From Actinomadura sp. 6K520 (GTDB lineage Bacteria > Actinomycetota > Actinomycetes > Streptosporangiales > Streptosporangiaceae): a stretch of 48,310 nt of DNA. The first letter of the stretch is position 1; every line of letters starts with the position of its first letter. Of this stretch, positions 1 through 7,856 are shown piece after piece. The notes under the pieces were generated by a model. It ran no database searches, was not told where the DNA came from, and saw nothing but the letters and a program-made list of their open reading frames with translations. The translations under genes and the position numbers were made by a program. The DNA is taken from positions 1 to 48,310 of the forward strand of contig NZ_SMLC01000044.1 in NCBI RefSeq assembly GCF_004349245.1, in the 5' to 3' direction.

Positions 1-1
1 C

Positions 2-55
2 CTGTTCGCCCGGCGGCGCGGCGGCACCGCCGCCCCCCGCCGGGACGCCAGATGA
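2..55 (+). CDS. C-terminal tail of a gene cut by the window edge
   Basis: One frame entering the window reads 17 residues, LFARRRGGTAAPRRDAR, and stops with TGA at 53-55. An aromatic residue followed by an Arg/Ala/Pro-rich basic tail is typical of the cytoplasmic end of actinobacterial membrane transporters, but so short a piece cannot be assigned. The other frames also stay open for a while, so this is only the most gene-like reading. Confidence 0.3.
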   Translation: MFARRRGGTAAPRRDAR

Positions 56-403
56 CAGGAGAATCACCCAAACAAGCGATTGAAAATTCACAAATCGGGC
101 TTACAGCTTTCGAATGAGCGGTGCCATGGCGATATGTCCGTCGTAATCGCACATGGTTGATCAATACCGGCTAAGATCGCCAATCGGACGCGGCGGCCGA
201 TCATGGTCGGCCGCGCCCGCCCCGGCCTGCGCAACGGCGCCCGGGCCACCCCGCACACCCAGGTGGTAATCAGTGCTGATGATCGTCGATGCAATAACCG
301 CCATCTCCGCCATTCCGTACATTTTCATGTGGTGACCGGCAGGGACGGGGCCGATTAGGGACGTTCCCCGCACACGGGGCGCCGGTCGTGGTGAACTGAA
401 CGG
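56..403. other. Intergenic region, relatively A+T-rich
   Basis: No credible gene is seen here. The first 120 bases are clearly more A+T-rich than the surroundings, as expected for a promoter-bearing spacer ahead of the gene at 404. I see no long hairpin or repeat. A weak purine stretch precedes the 404 start. Confidence 0.5.
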
Positions 404-766
404 ATGACAGATCCCATGACCGTGGCGATCGCCACCGCCATGGCCGGCAAAGCCGTCGAGGTCGCGGGCGAACCCGTCCGCGCGGCCGTCGCCGAGATGT
501 GCCGGCGGGTGCGCGAGCGGGTGCGCGGACGTCCAGCCGACGAGGCGGCCCTGGCCAGGGCCGCCGAGGACCCCGAAGCCGTCGAAGGGGCCGTCCGGCG
601 CCTCCTGGACGACGATCCCGGTTTCCGCGCCGAACTGGAAACGCTCTGGAACCAGGCCCAGACGAAGGCGTCCGCGAACGACGAGGGCGTCGTCAACGTC
701 TTCAACGGCCGGGCCGACAAGGTCGTCCAGCTCCGCGACGTCCAGGGCGACCTGAACATCAACTAG
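404..766 (+). CDS. Small helical protein with C-terminal amyloid-signalling (RHIM/BASS-like) motif
   Basis: This is a 120-residue protein without a signal peptide. Residues 1-95 are Ala/Arg/Glu-rich and predicted by eye to be mostly helical. The last ~25 residues change character: an Asn-x-Phe-x-Gly element (NVFNG) is followed by VVQLRDVQGDLNIN. The spacing N-x-F-x-G ... V-V-Q-x-x-D-V-x-G-D resembles the actinobacterial amyloid signalling sequences related to RHIM, which occur at the C-terminus of small helical effector ('Bell'-type) proteins and at the N-terminus of partner NLR/STAND proteins. If so, it would be a cell-death or defence effector triggered by amyloid templating. No STAND partner with a matching motif is seen in this window; the NB-ARC protein at 2891 starts with an HTH instead. 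The assignment rests on motif resemblance only. Confidence 0.6.
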   Translation: MTDPMTVAIATAMAGKAVEVAGEPVRAAVAEMCRRVRERVRGRPADEAALARAAEDPEAVEGAVRRLLDDDPGFRAELETLWNQAQTKASANDEGVVNVFNGRADKVVQLRDVQGDLNIN

Positions 767-906
767 CCGGGGCCGCGGCCGGCGCCTCCCGAGCGAGTTT
801 CGGTCCGTGTCGAACCACGGGCGAGCGGTCCCCGTATGACCGGCCGTGGGAGACCAGCCGGGAGCCGGGGTCGCGGTCGGCGGAGAACCGTGAAGGCGCG
901 CGTCAG

Positions 907-1323
907 ATGACCGGCGACGCGCCCGGCCCCGCCGATCCGTGGGCACCGTTCCTGGCGGCGCTCGAAACCGGATGCGGAACGTGCGGCGGCACGGGCAGCG
1001 TCGTCCGCGAGCAGTGGCGGGCCTGGTACCGGCAGGCCGACGAGCTGGTCCGGGTCGCGCAGGCGGCGCGCAGAGCGGCGGAGATGACCCCCGACAAGGC
1101 ACCGCACCAGGACTTCTCGTACGGCTCGGTCAGGCTGGGCCCCGCCGAGCCCTCCATCGTCGCCGCCATCGACCGCGCGATCGACGACCACATGAGGGCC
1201 CGGCCGGAGGGCCCGGAGGAGACCGCCTGTGCGACATGCCGCGGCTCCGGGGCGGTACTCACCCCCGCCGGGCGGCGCCTCGCCGAGATCCTGGCCCGCC
1301 ACGGCTTCTTCCGCGACAGGTGA
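907..1323 (+). CDS. Hypothetical protein with two DnaJ-type CxxCxGxG zinc motifs
   Basis: The protein is 138 residues and soluble. It carries CGTCGGTG near residues 19-26 and CATCRGSG near residues 107-114. The pair makes four cysteines in the C-x-x-C-x-G-x-G pattern of the DnaJ central zinc-binding domain. In DnaJ the repeats are tandem; here they are split by an ~80-residue helical insert with one Trp-Arg-rich stretch. A single zinc site formed by both halves is a reasonable inference. Similar motifs occur in many small actinobacterial proteins of unknown role. It follows the amyloid-motif gene by 140 bases in the same direction. The ATG at 907 was chosen because the first Cys motif follows soon after; upstream codons read as low-complexity Arg/Gly. 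Confidence 0.65.
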   Translation: MTGDAPGPADPWAPFLAALETGCGTCGGTGSVVREQWRAWYRQADELVRVAQAARRAAEMTPDKAPHQDFSYGSVRLGPAEPSIVAAIDRAIDDHMRARPEGPEETACATCRGSGAVLTPAGRRLAEILARHGFFRDR

Positions 1324-1328
1324 CGCCC

Positions 1329-1991
1329 CTACTCCTGGCCGACGTCGAACTCCCAGTGCCACGGTTCGTACGGGCTGCTGTAGGCCCACTTGGGGTGGAT
1401 CCAGCCGTACTTCTCGGAGTTGTCCTCCAGCCACTTGAACTGGGGTGAGGACTCGCGCTGGACGCCGTCGCACAGATCGACGGCGATGCCGATCCCGTGC
1501 TTGCTGTTGCCGGGACGCGCGGCCATCCCCGCCGGCATGCTCTCGTACAGCCGCTTCTGCTTGTTGTAGCCGCGGTAGGAACTCCGCACGCACATCTGGT
1601 CGCCGAAGCGCTCGTGGTACGCGGCGTTGAGCTTGTAGAAGGCCACCGCGGCGTCCGCGCGCAGGTACTCCCCGCCCTGGGGCAGCTCGCAGAGCTGGTC
1701 GACCGGGATCCGGCCGTTGGCGTACCGGGCCGTGCTCTTCGAGGGGTCGCAGTCGTCCGGTGCCTTGCGCGGCGGCTCATCGGCTCGTCGCGACGACCGT
1801 TCGGTACGTTCCGCGGCGGCCTTCGTGGGCCGGGTCTCGCCGGCCTCCGCCGAGTTCCCGCGTCCCGCGCCCTCGTCCCCCGAATCTCCGTCCAGCGGCG
1901 CCAGGGCCACGGAGCCCGCGAAGACGCCCGCGAGGACGACGCTCAGCACGGGTGCGGTCTCGATCTTCTTTCTACGGTGCCGACCAATCAC
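1329..1991 (-). CDS. VanY-type D-alanyl-D-alanine carboxypeptidase (peptidase M15), membrane-anchored
   Basis: This is an extracytoplasmic zinc peptidase that trims D-Ala-D-Ala ends of peptidoglycan stems. A basic N-terminus (RHRRKK) precedes one hydrophobic segment, then an acidic and Ser/Thr/Arg-rich linker of ~65 residues, then the M15 domain. The zinc signature is clear: SKHGIGIAVDL (H and D ligands) and the C-terminal EPWHWEF with the third ligand His. Two cysteines (one in QLCELP, one in MCVRSS) could form a disulfide, as expected outside the cell. The GTG at 1991 has a GGAG box at good spacing; an in-frame ATG at 2009 is the alternative start. The gene is convergent with the zinc-ribbon gene, with only five bases between stops. 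No cluster link to the thioamitide is apparent. Confidence 0.85.
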   Translation of the reverse strand: MIGRHRRKKIETAPVLSVVLAGVFAGSVALAPLDGDSGDEGAGRGNSAEAGETRPTKAAAERTERSSRRADEPPRKAPDDCDPSKSTARYANGRIPVDQLCELPQGGEYLRADAAVAFYKLNAAYHERFGDQMCVRSSYRGYNKQKRLYESMPAGMAARPGNSKHGIGIAVDLCDGVQRESSPQFKWLEDNSEKYGWIHPKWAYSSPYEPWHWEFDVGQE

Positions 1992-2009
1992 GGCGTCTGC
2001 TCCTTCCAT

Positions 2010-2890
2010 GCCGCCTACCGGGTTAGCTGACGGATTCGGGCATGGAAGTCGCCCTACGACCCTCGTCGCGCGTGGCGAGGAGGCGTCGATTCACCCCTGC
2101 GAGGCGGCATGGACCGCACGTCGCGCTGGTTCCCCGGCTCCGCGCATCACGCGGACTCGGCGCAGCCGTCCCGTCCGGCCAGGGCCTGCTCCAGACGAAA
2201 CGGACACGAATCGATGGTTACGGCGCCTGGCAGGCACCGATTCGGACAGACCGTACCAAAAGCTCAAGCGACTGCAAACACCCCGCAAAGCCACCCCCAC
2301 CTGCCAGAACGCCGCCAAGTCCCCCCAGTCCGCCCGGCCGCCCTTGCAGGAGCCAGGCGAGACAGGGCCCTGGCACGCATCCGCACGGGCGTGCGCGTCC
2401 ACGCGGATGGGGGCTGCCGGCGGTCACGCTCCGCCGTCAGTGCGGACCCTGGCCCGCCCATCACCCTCGGCCGTCGCGAGACACCGGGCGCGAAGCGGAC
2501 ATGAAGCCGATCTGAAGCGGGTGGGTGCTTCACTGCCTCCTGCCCGGCCCGCCACAGTTCGGATTGCGAACGATGCGCTCCCTCCCGGCTGGCTTGCACT
2601 GAAAGAGGTTGTGACGTGCGTGGTGGCCCTGGCCGCAAAGTCCACGGGGCGTGGAACCCGCCCTACCACCGGTTCCCGCCCCGAAGGATGACGACTACGG
2701 CAGCGAATTCACCGCGGCTTTCGTGCTTACTTGCCCTGCCGTTCCGCCACCCGAGGCTCTTCGCATCGTCCCCCGCGCCAACGGCACCGTGACCACGGTT
2801 GATCAGAGCTGTTCTTCCCCGGTCGCAGCGGATCCTCTCGTTCACACATCGCGGCAGACAGGTTTCTCACATCGGAGAAGACGTATTCGC
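2010..2890. other. Long intergenic region before the thioamitide cluster
   Basis: Several open frames cross this 880-base stretch on both strands, but none has a recognisable domain, a convincing start, or normal amino-acid composition (they are Pro/Arg/Ser-rich). I regard it as non-coding or decayed sequence marking the left border of the biosynthetic cluster. Its 3' end supplies a GGAGAAG ribosome site about 10 bases before the ATG at 2891. Confidence 0.5.
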
Positions 2891-3847
2891 ATGAAGACGC
2901 CAATTCGGTCCACTCAGCCGACGAGCGCCCTCGAAGACGAGGCCACGGGCTGTTGCCGGTCGCTGGGCGCCGCATTGCGCAGCGCCCGGCTTCGACGCAA
3001 TATTTCATTGCGCGAACTGGCGCGGCGCGTCCATTACAGCCATACCTATCTGAGCAAGATCGAGCGTGGGGACAAAGCGCTCACACTGCCTCTGGCCGAG
3101 CAGTGCGACGAAATTCTGGGCCCGGACAGCAACCTGGCCGCCCTGGTCCAGCGGGCGCAACTGGCGCGCACCCGCTGGCCCCGGCCCCGGCAGTTGCCGG
3201 CCGGGCCCTCCCTGTTTGTCGGGAGGGAGGCGGAGCTGGCCAGCGCGCGCGCCTGGTCGCGCACCCGCCGGGCGGGAGAGGCCGGAGTGCCGATCCTGGC
3301 GGTTCACGGCCCGGCCGGGATCGGCAAGACCGCGCTGGTGCTGCGCTGGGCGGCCGAGCAGGCCGAGCGGTTTCCGGACGGCACGCTGTTCGCCGACCTG
3401 GGCGGCGGCGGACGGCGGGTGGATCCCGCCGTCGTGCTGCGCGGGTTCGTGGCAGCGCTGGGCATCGAGCGACATCGGATACCCCAGGACGTCCGGGAGT
3501 CCGCCGCCCTGTTCCGCTCACTCCTGCACGGCGCCAGGACGCTGGTCGTGCTGGACAGTGCGGTGGACGACGAGCAGGTCATCCCGCTGCTGCCCGGCGC
3601 GGGCGGCGGCAACAGTGTGGCGATCACCAGTCGCGAGCGGCTGACCACCGTGCACGCCCGCTTCGATCCGCTGCGAATCACGCTCGGCCGCCTCCCACCC
3701 GCGAAAGCCGCTGAGCTGCTGCACTCCCTCGTGGGCGGTGGCGGCGACGTCCAGGCCGGGCGGGTCGGCTGGGCTTCACCGGAGGAGATCAGGTCGGCGG
3801 CCTATGACCTGCTGAATCGCTCGCGGCAACCGGAAGTGGGAGGGTGA
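2891..3847 (+). CDS. XRE-type HTH / NB-ARC (STAND) regulator, short form
   Basis: This is probably the cluster regulator. Residues ~24-78 form an XRE/Cro helix-turn-helix (ELARRVHYSHTYLSKIERG). An NB-ARC-type ATPase follows, with Walker A GPAGIGKT at 140-147, Walker B-like TLVVLDSA at 217-224 and the NSVAITSRER sensor strand at 241-250. The 318-residue protein ends just after the start of the helical/winged-helix part (LRITLGRLPPAKAAELL). The usual C-terminal TPR or WD sensor domain is therefore missing. It overlaps the next gene by the GTGA arrangement, so the short form looks like a stable gene and not a random truncation. HTH-STAND proteins are frequent pathway regulators in actinomycete clusters. 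Whether it senses ATP or ligand without the C-terminal domain is unknown. The preferred ATG has GGAGAAG upstream. Confidence 0.8.
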   Translation: MKTPIRSTQPTSALEDEATGCCRSLGAALRSARLRRNISLRELARRVHYSHTYLSKIERGDKALTLPLAEQCDEILGPDSNLAALVQRAQLARTRWPRPRQLPAGPSLFVGREAELASARAWSRTRRAGEAGVPILAVHGPAGIGKTALVLRWAAEQAERFPDGTLFADLGGGGRRVDPAVVLRGFVAALGIERHRIPQDVRESAALFRSLLHGARTLVVLDSAVDDEQVIPLLPGAGGGNSVAITSRERLTTVHARFDPLRITLGRLPPAKAAELLHSLVGGGGDVQAGRVGWASPEEIRSAAYDLLNRSRQPEVGG

Positions 3848-4479
3848 CGGCGAACACGGTGGGTGCGCAAAAGCGAAGGAACAAGCCGGTGCTGCCGGAT
3901 CTCGCCGCTACGGTGGTCAAGCACGGCCTGCTGATGATTCGGGCACTCTGGCTGGCGGTGCGGGGAGGGCGGGATGTGCCCGCAGACGGGAAGGCGATTC
4001 ACTACAGCGGGCAATTGCGCCCGATGATGTGGGTCTTCTTCGTGCTCGGCCCGCTGGAGATCGCGTTGGTGGAGCTCGCGGTGCCGTGGCCGCCGCTGCG
4101 GCTGGTCCTGGTCGTGTTCGGCGTGCTGAGCGCCCTCTGGTTCCTCGCGCTGATCGCGACGTTGTACAAGTACCCGCACAGCGTCGATCCGCGTCGGCTG
4201 CGGCTGCGCTATTGCTCGTTCTTCGATCTCCGGGTGCCGGTCACCGATATCGAGACCGTCTCCATCTCCCGGCGGGGACGCTCGATGAGGCGGTCGGCCG
4301 AAGTCGTCGACGGAGTGCTGATTCTGGAGGTTTCCCGGGCGACCAACGTCTCCGTCACCCTCCACCGCGAGCACCAGGTGGATCTCGGACTGCGCGGCCG
4401 AAAAACGGCACACCAAGTGGATTTCTGGGCGGATGACCCGGCACGCGCCGTCCAACTCATCCGCGCTCGGATTACCTGA
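3844..4479 (+). CDS. Two-helix membrane protein of unknown function in the thioamitide cluster
   Basis: The protein is 211 residues, with a GTG start overlapping the stop of the regulator (GTGA). Two adjacent hydrophobic segments (MMWVFFVLGPLEIALVELAV and, after a short loop, LVLVVFGVLSALWFLALIA) are followed by a soluble C-terminal half rich in beta-strands (residues ~115-211), a layout like small membrane-anchored PH-like proteins. I do not recognise the family. Its overlap with the regulator and its place directly ahead of the precursor suggest coupling to regulation, immunity or product sensing; this is inference. No catalytic motif is visible. Confidence 0.65.
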   Translation: MTANTVGAQKRRNKPVLPDLAATVVKHGLLMIRALWLAVRGGRDVPADGKAIHYSGQLRPMMWVFFVLGPLEIALVELAVPWPPLRLVLVVFGVLSALWFLALIATLYKYPHSVDPRRLRLRYCSFFDLRVPVTDIETVSISRRGRSMRRSAEVVDGVLILEVSRATNVSVTLHREHQVDLGLRGRKTAHQVDFWADDPARAVQLIRARIT

Positions 4480-4630
4480 ATCATATGTGCATGCGCCCCC
4501 TTTGCGAAGACCTCCGGCGCCCATCAATGGTTCCTCGAAGAGTCACCACTGATCATCTGGACGAATGCCGCCAATGGCGACACTCTGGTCCGGAGAGCGC
4601 GACCGCCGCGCTCCTGCCGAATGGGGAGTC

Positions 4631-4882
4631 ATGGAGAAGAACGAGGACGTGGTGACCGCGTCGGTTCCCGAGGCCGACATCGAGAAACTGGTTCAGCAGA
4701 TCCAGGCCGACGACGCGGCGAACGCCGAACTGGGCGAGGTCGACCTGTCGTTCGCCGAGATCTCCGGACTGAGCGACGAGGAACTGCAGAAGTTCCTCGA
4801 GGAAAAGGCCAGCGTCACGGCGGCGAGCGGCGTGCAGCAGAGCGTCATCGGCTTCGCGGTCACCATCGGCGTGCACTGCTGA
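4631..4882 (+). CDS. tvaA: Thioamitide precursor peptide (TvaA-like), divergent core
   Basis: This encodes the 83-residue substrate of the cluster. The leader (1-70) is acidic and helical: VVTASVPEADIEKLVQQIQ, then a Leu/Glu-rich segment ending DEELQKFLEEK. The proposed core is residues 71-83, SVIGFAVTIGVHC. It has the 13-residue length of known thioamitide cores, recalled as SVMAAAASIALHC for thioviridamide, and keeps Ser1, Val2, hydroxy-residue 8, His12 and Cys13. Ser1 and Thr8 are its only Ser/Thr, matching one N-terminal dehydration and one AviMeCys ring closed on decarboxylated Cys13. Positions 3-7 and 9-11 differ. SVTAA in the leader (61-65) resembles the start of the classical core, so a longer core is not excluded. 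The ATG at 4631 has GGGGAG very close upstream; an in-frame ATG at 4565 would add an unlikely Arg-rich stretch. The kinase gene follows after 12 bases. Confidence 0.9.
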   Translation: MEKNEDVVTASVPEADIEKLVQQIQADDAANAELGEVDLSFAEISGLSDEELQKFLEEKASVTAASGVQQSVIGFAVTIGVHC

Positions 4883-4894
4883 TCTGGCCTTCGC

Positions 4895-6004
4895 ATGAAT
4901 CCGACCATCGATCACGATGAGCGGATGCGGGTCCGGGCGCTGGGTTTTCACACCCGGCGTCCGGGCGCCCATCCGAAGCCCCCTGAGGACTGGCGTGCCG
5001 AGCGCACCGCCGATCGACCCGCGGTGGCCGACCGCGTGCACGGCCTGGAACTCGGCGCCCCGGTCGCGTGGGTGCGGCCCTGCGTCTCCCGGCGCCCCGT
5101 CGCGCTGGCCGGGTTGGTCGACGGACGTCACATCGTGCTCAAGTGGCCGGACGAGGACCTGGACCGGACGGGCAGCCGGGAAGCCGAGATCCTGGACCTC
5201 CTGCACGCCGCCCCGCTGGCGCCCGCGACCCGGCTGGCCCTGCCCAGCCCGGTGCCGCTGGACGCCCCCGGACGCGTGCGCGCCTACGACGCCGTCCACC
5301 CCGCCGTCAGCCTGCGCGATCTGCTGGGCGCGGGCGTGCTGGGCCCGGGGCACATCGACGCCCTCGCCACCGCCCTGGCCGGGCTCCACGCCGCGCCGTG
5401 GCCGGCCGAGGTGTTCGACGACCCGGACATGCGGATGACCGTCCCCGCGCCGCGCACCACGCTGCTCACCGTCGAGGAGTACTCCCGGGGGGTGGGCGCG
5501 GAGTTCGACGTCTGGATCCGCGCAATGCAGCGGCTCTCGGACTGCTTCGCCGAGCTGCACCGGGACTGGGACGCTCGCTCGCTCGTCCACTTCGACCTTC
5601 GCGACGACAACGTGCTCTACGGCTCAGGCGGGAGAGTGCGGATCATCGACTGGGAGTTCGCCGCCGTCGGCGACCCGCGCTACGACGTCGGCTACCTGGT
5701 GGCCCAGTTCGTCGTGCACGCGCTGCGCTCGCGTCCCGGCACCCGTCCCGCGCTGCCCGCCGAGGCCCTCGGCATGGCCGACCGGTTCACCGCCGCCTAC
5801 TTCACCCACACCCCCGGCGGGCGCGACGCGGTGCGGACCGTCGTGCGATACGCCGGGCTCGTGCTGCTCCAGCATGCCGGCGCCCGCCTGGAGCTGTTCG
5901 GCTCACTCGGCCGCACCGGGCACCTGTGCCTGCTGCTCGCCGAGGGCCTGCTCCGCCACCCGGAGACGCTGGCCGACCGCCTGTCCACCGGATGTGCGCG
6001 GTGA
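4895..6004 (+). CDS. tvaC: Thioamitide Ser/Thr kinase (APH-fold phosphotransferase, TvaC-like)
   Basis: This 369-residue protein has the aminoglycoside/homoserine-kinase fold. The beta-strand lysine is in VLKWPDE (Lys83), the catalytic loop is VHFDLRDDNVLY (His232, Asp234, Asn239) and the metal-binding Asp is in IIDWEFA (Asp252), followed by GDPRYDVGYL. All key residues are present, so it should be an active kinase. In thioviridamide-type pathways the TvaC homologue is thought to phosphorylate core Ser/Thr, and the HopA1-like protein encoded next removes phosphate to give Dha/Dhb, as in the class V lanthipeptide kinase/lyase pair. The likely targets here are Ser1 and Thr8. It sits 12 bases after the precursor and overlaps the lyase gene. 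No strong ribosome site precedes the ATG, so it may be translationally coupled. An ATG at 4925 is a possible shorter start. Confidence 0.9.
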   Translation: MNPTIDHDERMRVRALGFHTRRPGAHPKPPEDWRAERTADRPAVADRVHGLELGAPVAWVRPCVSRRPVALAGLVDGRHIVLKWPDEDLDRTGSREAEILDLLHAAPLAPATRLALPSPVPLDAPGRVRAYDAVHPAVSLRDLLGAGVLGPGHIDALATALAGLHAAPWPAEVFDDPDMRMTVPAPRTTLLTVEEYSRGVGAEFDVWIRAMQRLSDCFAELHRDWDARSLVHFDLRDDNVLYGSGGRVRIIDWEFAAVGDPRYDVGYLVAQFVVHALRSRPGTRPALPAEALGMADRFTAAYFTHTPGGRDAVRTVVRYAGLVLLQHAGARLELFGSLGRTGHLCLLLAEGLLRHPETLADRLSTGCAR

Positions 6005-6987
6005 TCCGGCACGAGGACCTGTTCCGAGCCATCGCCGCCGATCTCGTGGTGGAGTCGCCCGAGAGGTTCCGGCACCGCGAACTCGGTGCGTTCACCCCGC
6101 CCCGGGATCTGGAGACCACCGCCGACCGGCCGCTGCTGGTTCCGCTGTGCCGCACCGTGTACCTGCTCTACCACGCGGGCGATCAGCCGTCGGCGCGGCT
6201 GTTCCTCGGCGGAGGCCACGCCGCCCGCGCGGTGCACGACCTGGAGGACGCCGAGCACGCCGAGCGGCTCTCCCACGCCGCCAGGCGCTACGGGCAGTGG
6301 TCCGGCGGCTGGACCGTCACCGAGTTGCGCGGCCCGGACGCGGTGGTGGCCCGCGACGGCCTGGCGCTGCTGGCCCGGCCGCACGAGCTGTCGGAGCCCG
6401 CCGAACGGGCCGGGCAGATGCTCGGCGTCCGGTTCCGCACGGACCACCCCTACCGGGTGCCGGGCTGGTACTGCGTGGTCGGGGAGGTCGGCAGGCCGAA
6501 GAGCGCCGACCTGGTGCGGATCTACTTCTGCCTCGACAACCCCGACGCCGCCCCGGCCCTGCTCACGGCGGTGCTGGACGAGCTGAACCGGCACCGGATC
6601 GCCTTCGAGGCGAAGACGGTCAACAACCCGGCGTCGCTGCTGCGCCGGGACTCCTTCGTCGTCTACCTGGAACGCCCGGAATGGGAGCGGCACCGCGGGT
6701 TCTTCACCGACCTGAGGCGCACGCACGAGGCGGACCTGCGTGAGGACTACCCGCGTTTCGCCCTGCGCCTGGACAAGGGCCTGTCGTACGCGCAGGACCC
6801 GGACCTCCCCGAGGGGACCATGAGTTTCGGCGAGCACCGCAGCCTCCTGGTGGCCGAAGGACTGCTGGACGCCTTCGACGCCGGCGCGCGCACCGCGGCG
6901 GAGCGCTTCCAGGCGATCCGCGCGCGGTACCGGGCGGCTGGGCTCGACGTGCGCACGCCCTACCTGAACGGGGAGCCCGCGCGGTGA
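5992..6987 (+). CDS. tvaD: HopA1-like phospho-Ser/Thr lyase (TvaD-like)
   Basis: The protein is 331 residues from the ATG at 5992, which overlaps the kinase stop by 13 bases. A GTG at 6001, overlapping that stop as GTGA, is an equally good start. The C-terminal half matches the type III effector HopA1 family: RIYFCLDNP (176-184), LNRHRIAFEAKTVNNP (198-213, Lys208), SFVVYLERPEW, and DKGLSYAQDP followed by SFGEHRS. Members of this family (TvaD, LanY of class V lanthipeptides) act as lyases that eliminate phosphate from modified Ser/Thr. The gene lies between an active and a degenerate kinase, the arrangement found in thioamitide clusters. It would generate Dha1 (later hydrolysed to a 2-oxo cap) and Dhb8 for ring formation. 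It is full-length with no frameshift. Confidence 0.85.
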   Translation: MCAVIRHEDLFRAIAADLVVESPERFRHRELGAFTPPRDLETTADRPLLVPLCRTVYLLYHAGDQPSARLFLGGGHAARAVHDLEDAEHAERLSHAARRYGQWSGGWTVTELRGPDAVVARDGLALLARPHELSEPAERAGQMLGVRFRTDHPYRVPGWYCVVGEVGRPKSADLVRIYFCLDNPDAAPALLTAVLDELNRHRIAFEAKTVNNPASLLRRDSFVVYLERPEWERHRGFFTDLRRTHEADLREDYPRFALRLDKGLSYAQDPDLPEGTMSFGEHRSLLVAEGLLDAFDAGARTAAERFQAIRARYRAAGLDVRTPYLNGEPAR

Positions 6988-7856
6988 CCGGTTCCGAGTG
7001 CGTCCGCGACATCCGCGGCCCCATCGCCGATCGGCTGTGCCTGCGCACGCCATCGGGCTTCCACTGGGTCGAACGCCTCCACCGGCCCGGCCCGCAGTAT
7101 CTCGACGCGGCCCAGCTGTCCCGGCTGGGCAGGGCACTCCCGGCCGCGCACCTGCCGCGGGTGCGCTCCGCCGCGGTGGCGGTGTGGCCCGCCGTGCCGT
7201 CCCCGGCACTGCTCAGCGACCGGATGCTGGCGCCCGCCTTCGCCGAGGACGACCCGGACTGGCCGCGGATCCTGCGTGTACTGGGTGCGCAGGCGGCCAG
7301 GGTGCACCGGGCCCCGCTGACCGAGGAGCTGCGCGCCGCCCTGCCCGACCGCAGCGGTGGCCCCGCCTGGCTGGCGGAGGAGGCCGTCGCCGCCGAGGTG
7401 CGGGCCCATCGCGAGCTGCTTCCCCTGGAAACCGCACCGGAGCTGTGTGCGGCCGCGGCCCGCCCGCCGGCCTCCGCCCCCGCGACGCTGGTCCACGGCC
7501 GGTTCTCCGCCGGATCGTGCGCGGACGGCCCGGTGCCGCTGGCGTGGCGCGAGGCCGGGATCGGGGACCCGCTGCGGGATCTGGCACACCTCGTCGCCGA
7601 GATCGTGGAGGCCGCCGCGCTGGTGAACTGCCCGGCGGCGGTGGCGCGGGCGCGCGTGGACTCCTTCCTCGACGGCTACCGGGACCTGGCACCCGCCGAT
7701 CTCGCGCCGCTGTGGGACGCGGTCGCGCGCCGGATCGTCGAGCACTACGCGCAGGGCGTGTGGGCCGGCGGCGACCTGGCCGGAGCAGCCGCCGCGCTGC
7801 CCCAGGTGGAGCGGTACTGGACCGCACTGCGACCGGCGGATGTGGCGCACCGATGA
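6984..7856 (+). CDS. tvaE: Degenerate APH-fold protein (TvaE-like), probable pseudokinase
   Basis: The protein is 290 residues with a GTG start overlapping the lyase stop (GTGA). It keeps the overall shape of an aminoglycoside phosphotransferase, but the catalytic loop reads LVHGRFSAGS (170-178), where HGDxxxxN is expected, so Asp is replaced by Arg173 and Asn by Ser178. The metal-binding IDW/IDF is replaced by LAWRE, although the downstream GDPLRDLAH segment (194-202) remains. No convincing ATP-binding lysine strand is seen. It is therefore probably non-catalytic and may hold the precursor or scaffold the kinase and lyase, comparable to auxiliary LanX-type partners. In thioviridamide the same position holds TvaE, also annotated as a phosphotransferase. 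The functional reading is inference; the residue changes are seen directly. Confidence 0.8.
   Translation: MTGSECVRDIRGPIADRLCLRTPSGFHWVERLHRPGPQYLDAAQLSRLGRALPAAHLPRVRSAAVAVWPAVPSPALLSDRMLAPAFAEDDPDWPRILRVLGAQAARVHRAPLTEELRAALPDRSGGPAWLAEEAVAAEVRAHRELLPLETAPELCAAAARPPASAPATLVHGRFSAGSCADGPVPLAWREAGIGDPLRDLAHLVAEIVEAAALVNCPAAVARARVDSFLDGYRDLAPADLAPLWDAVARRIVEHYAQGVWAGGDLAGAAAALPQVERYWTALRPADVAHR

Noticed and set aside
2651..2890. Longer N-terminus for the HTH/NB-ARC regulator
   Set aside because: The added 80 residues have no domain, and the ATG at 2891 has a ribosome site and directly precedes the HTH.
5068..5991. Long frame running into the HopA1-like gene from upstream
   Set aside because: It overlaps the kinase gene in another phase, is Arg/Pro/Ala-rich and has no domain; only the part from 5992 on is the lyase.
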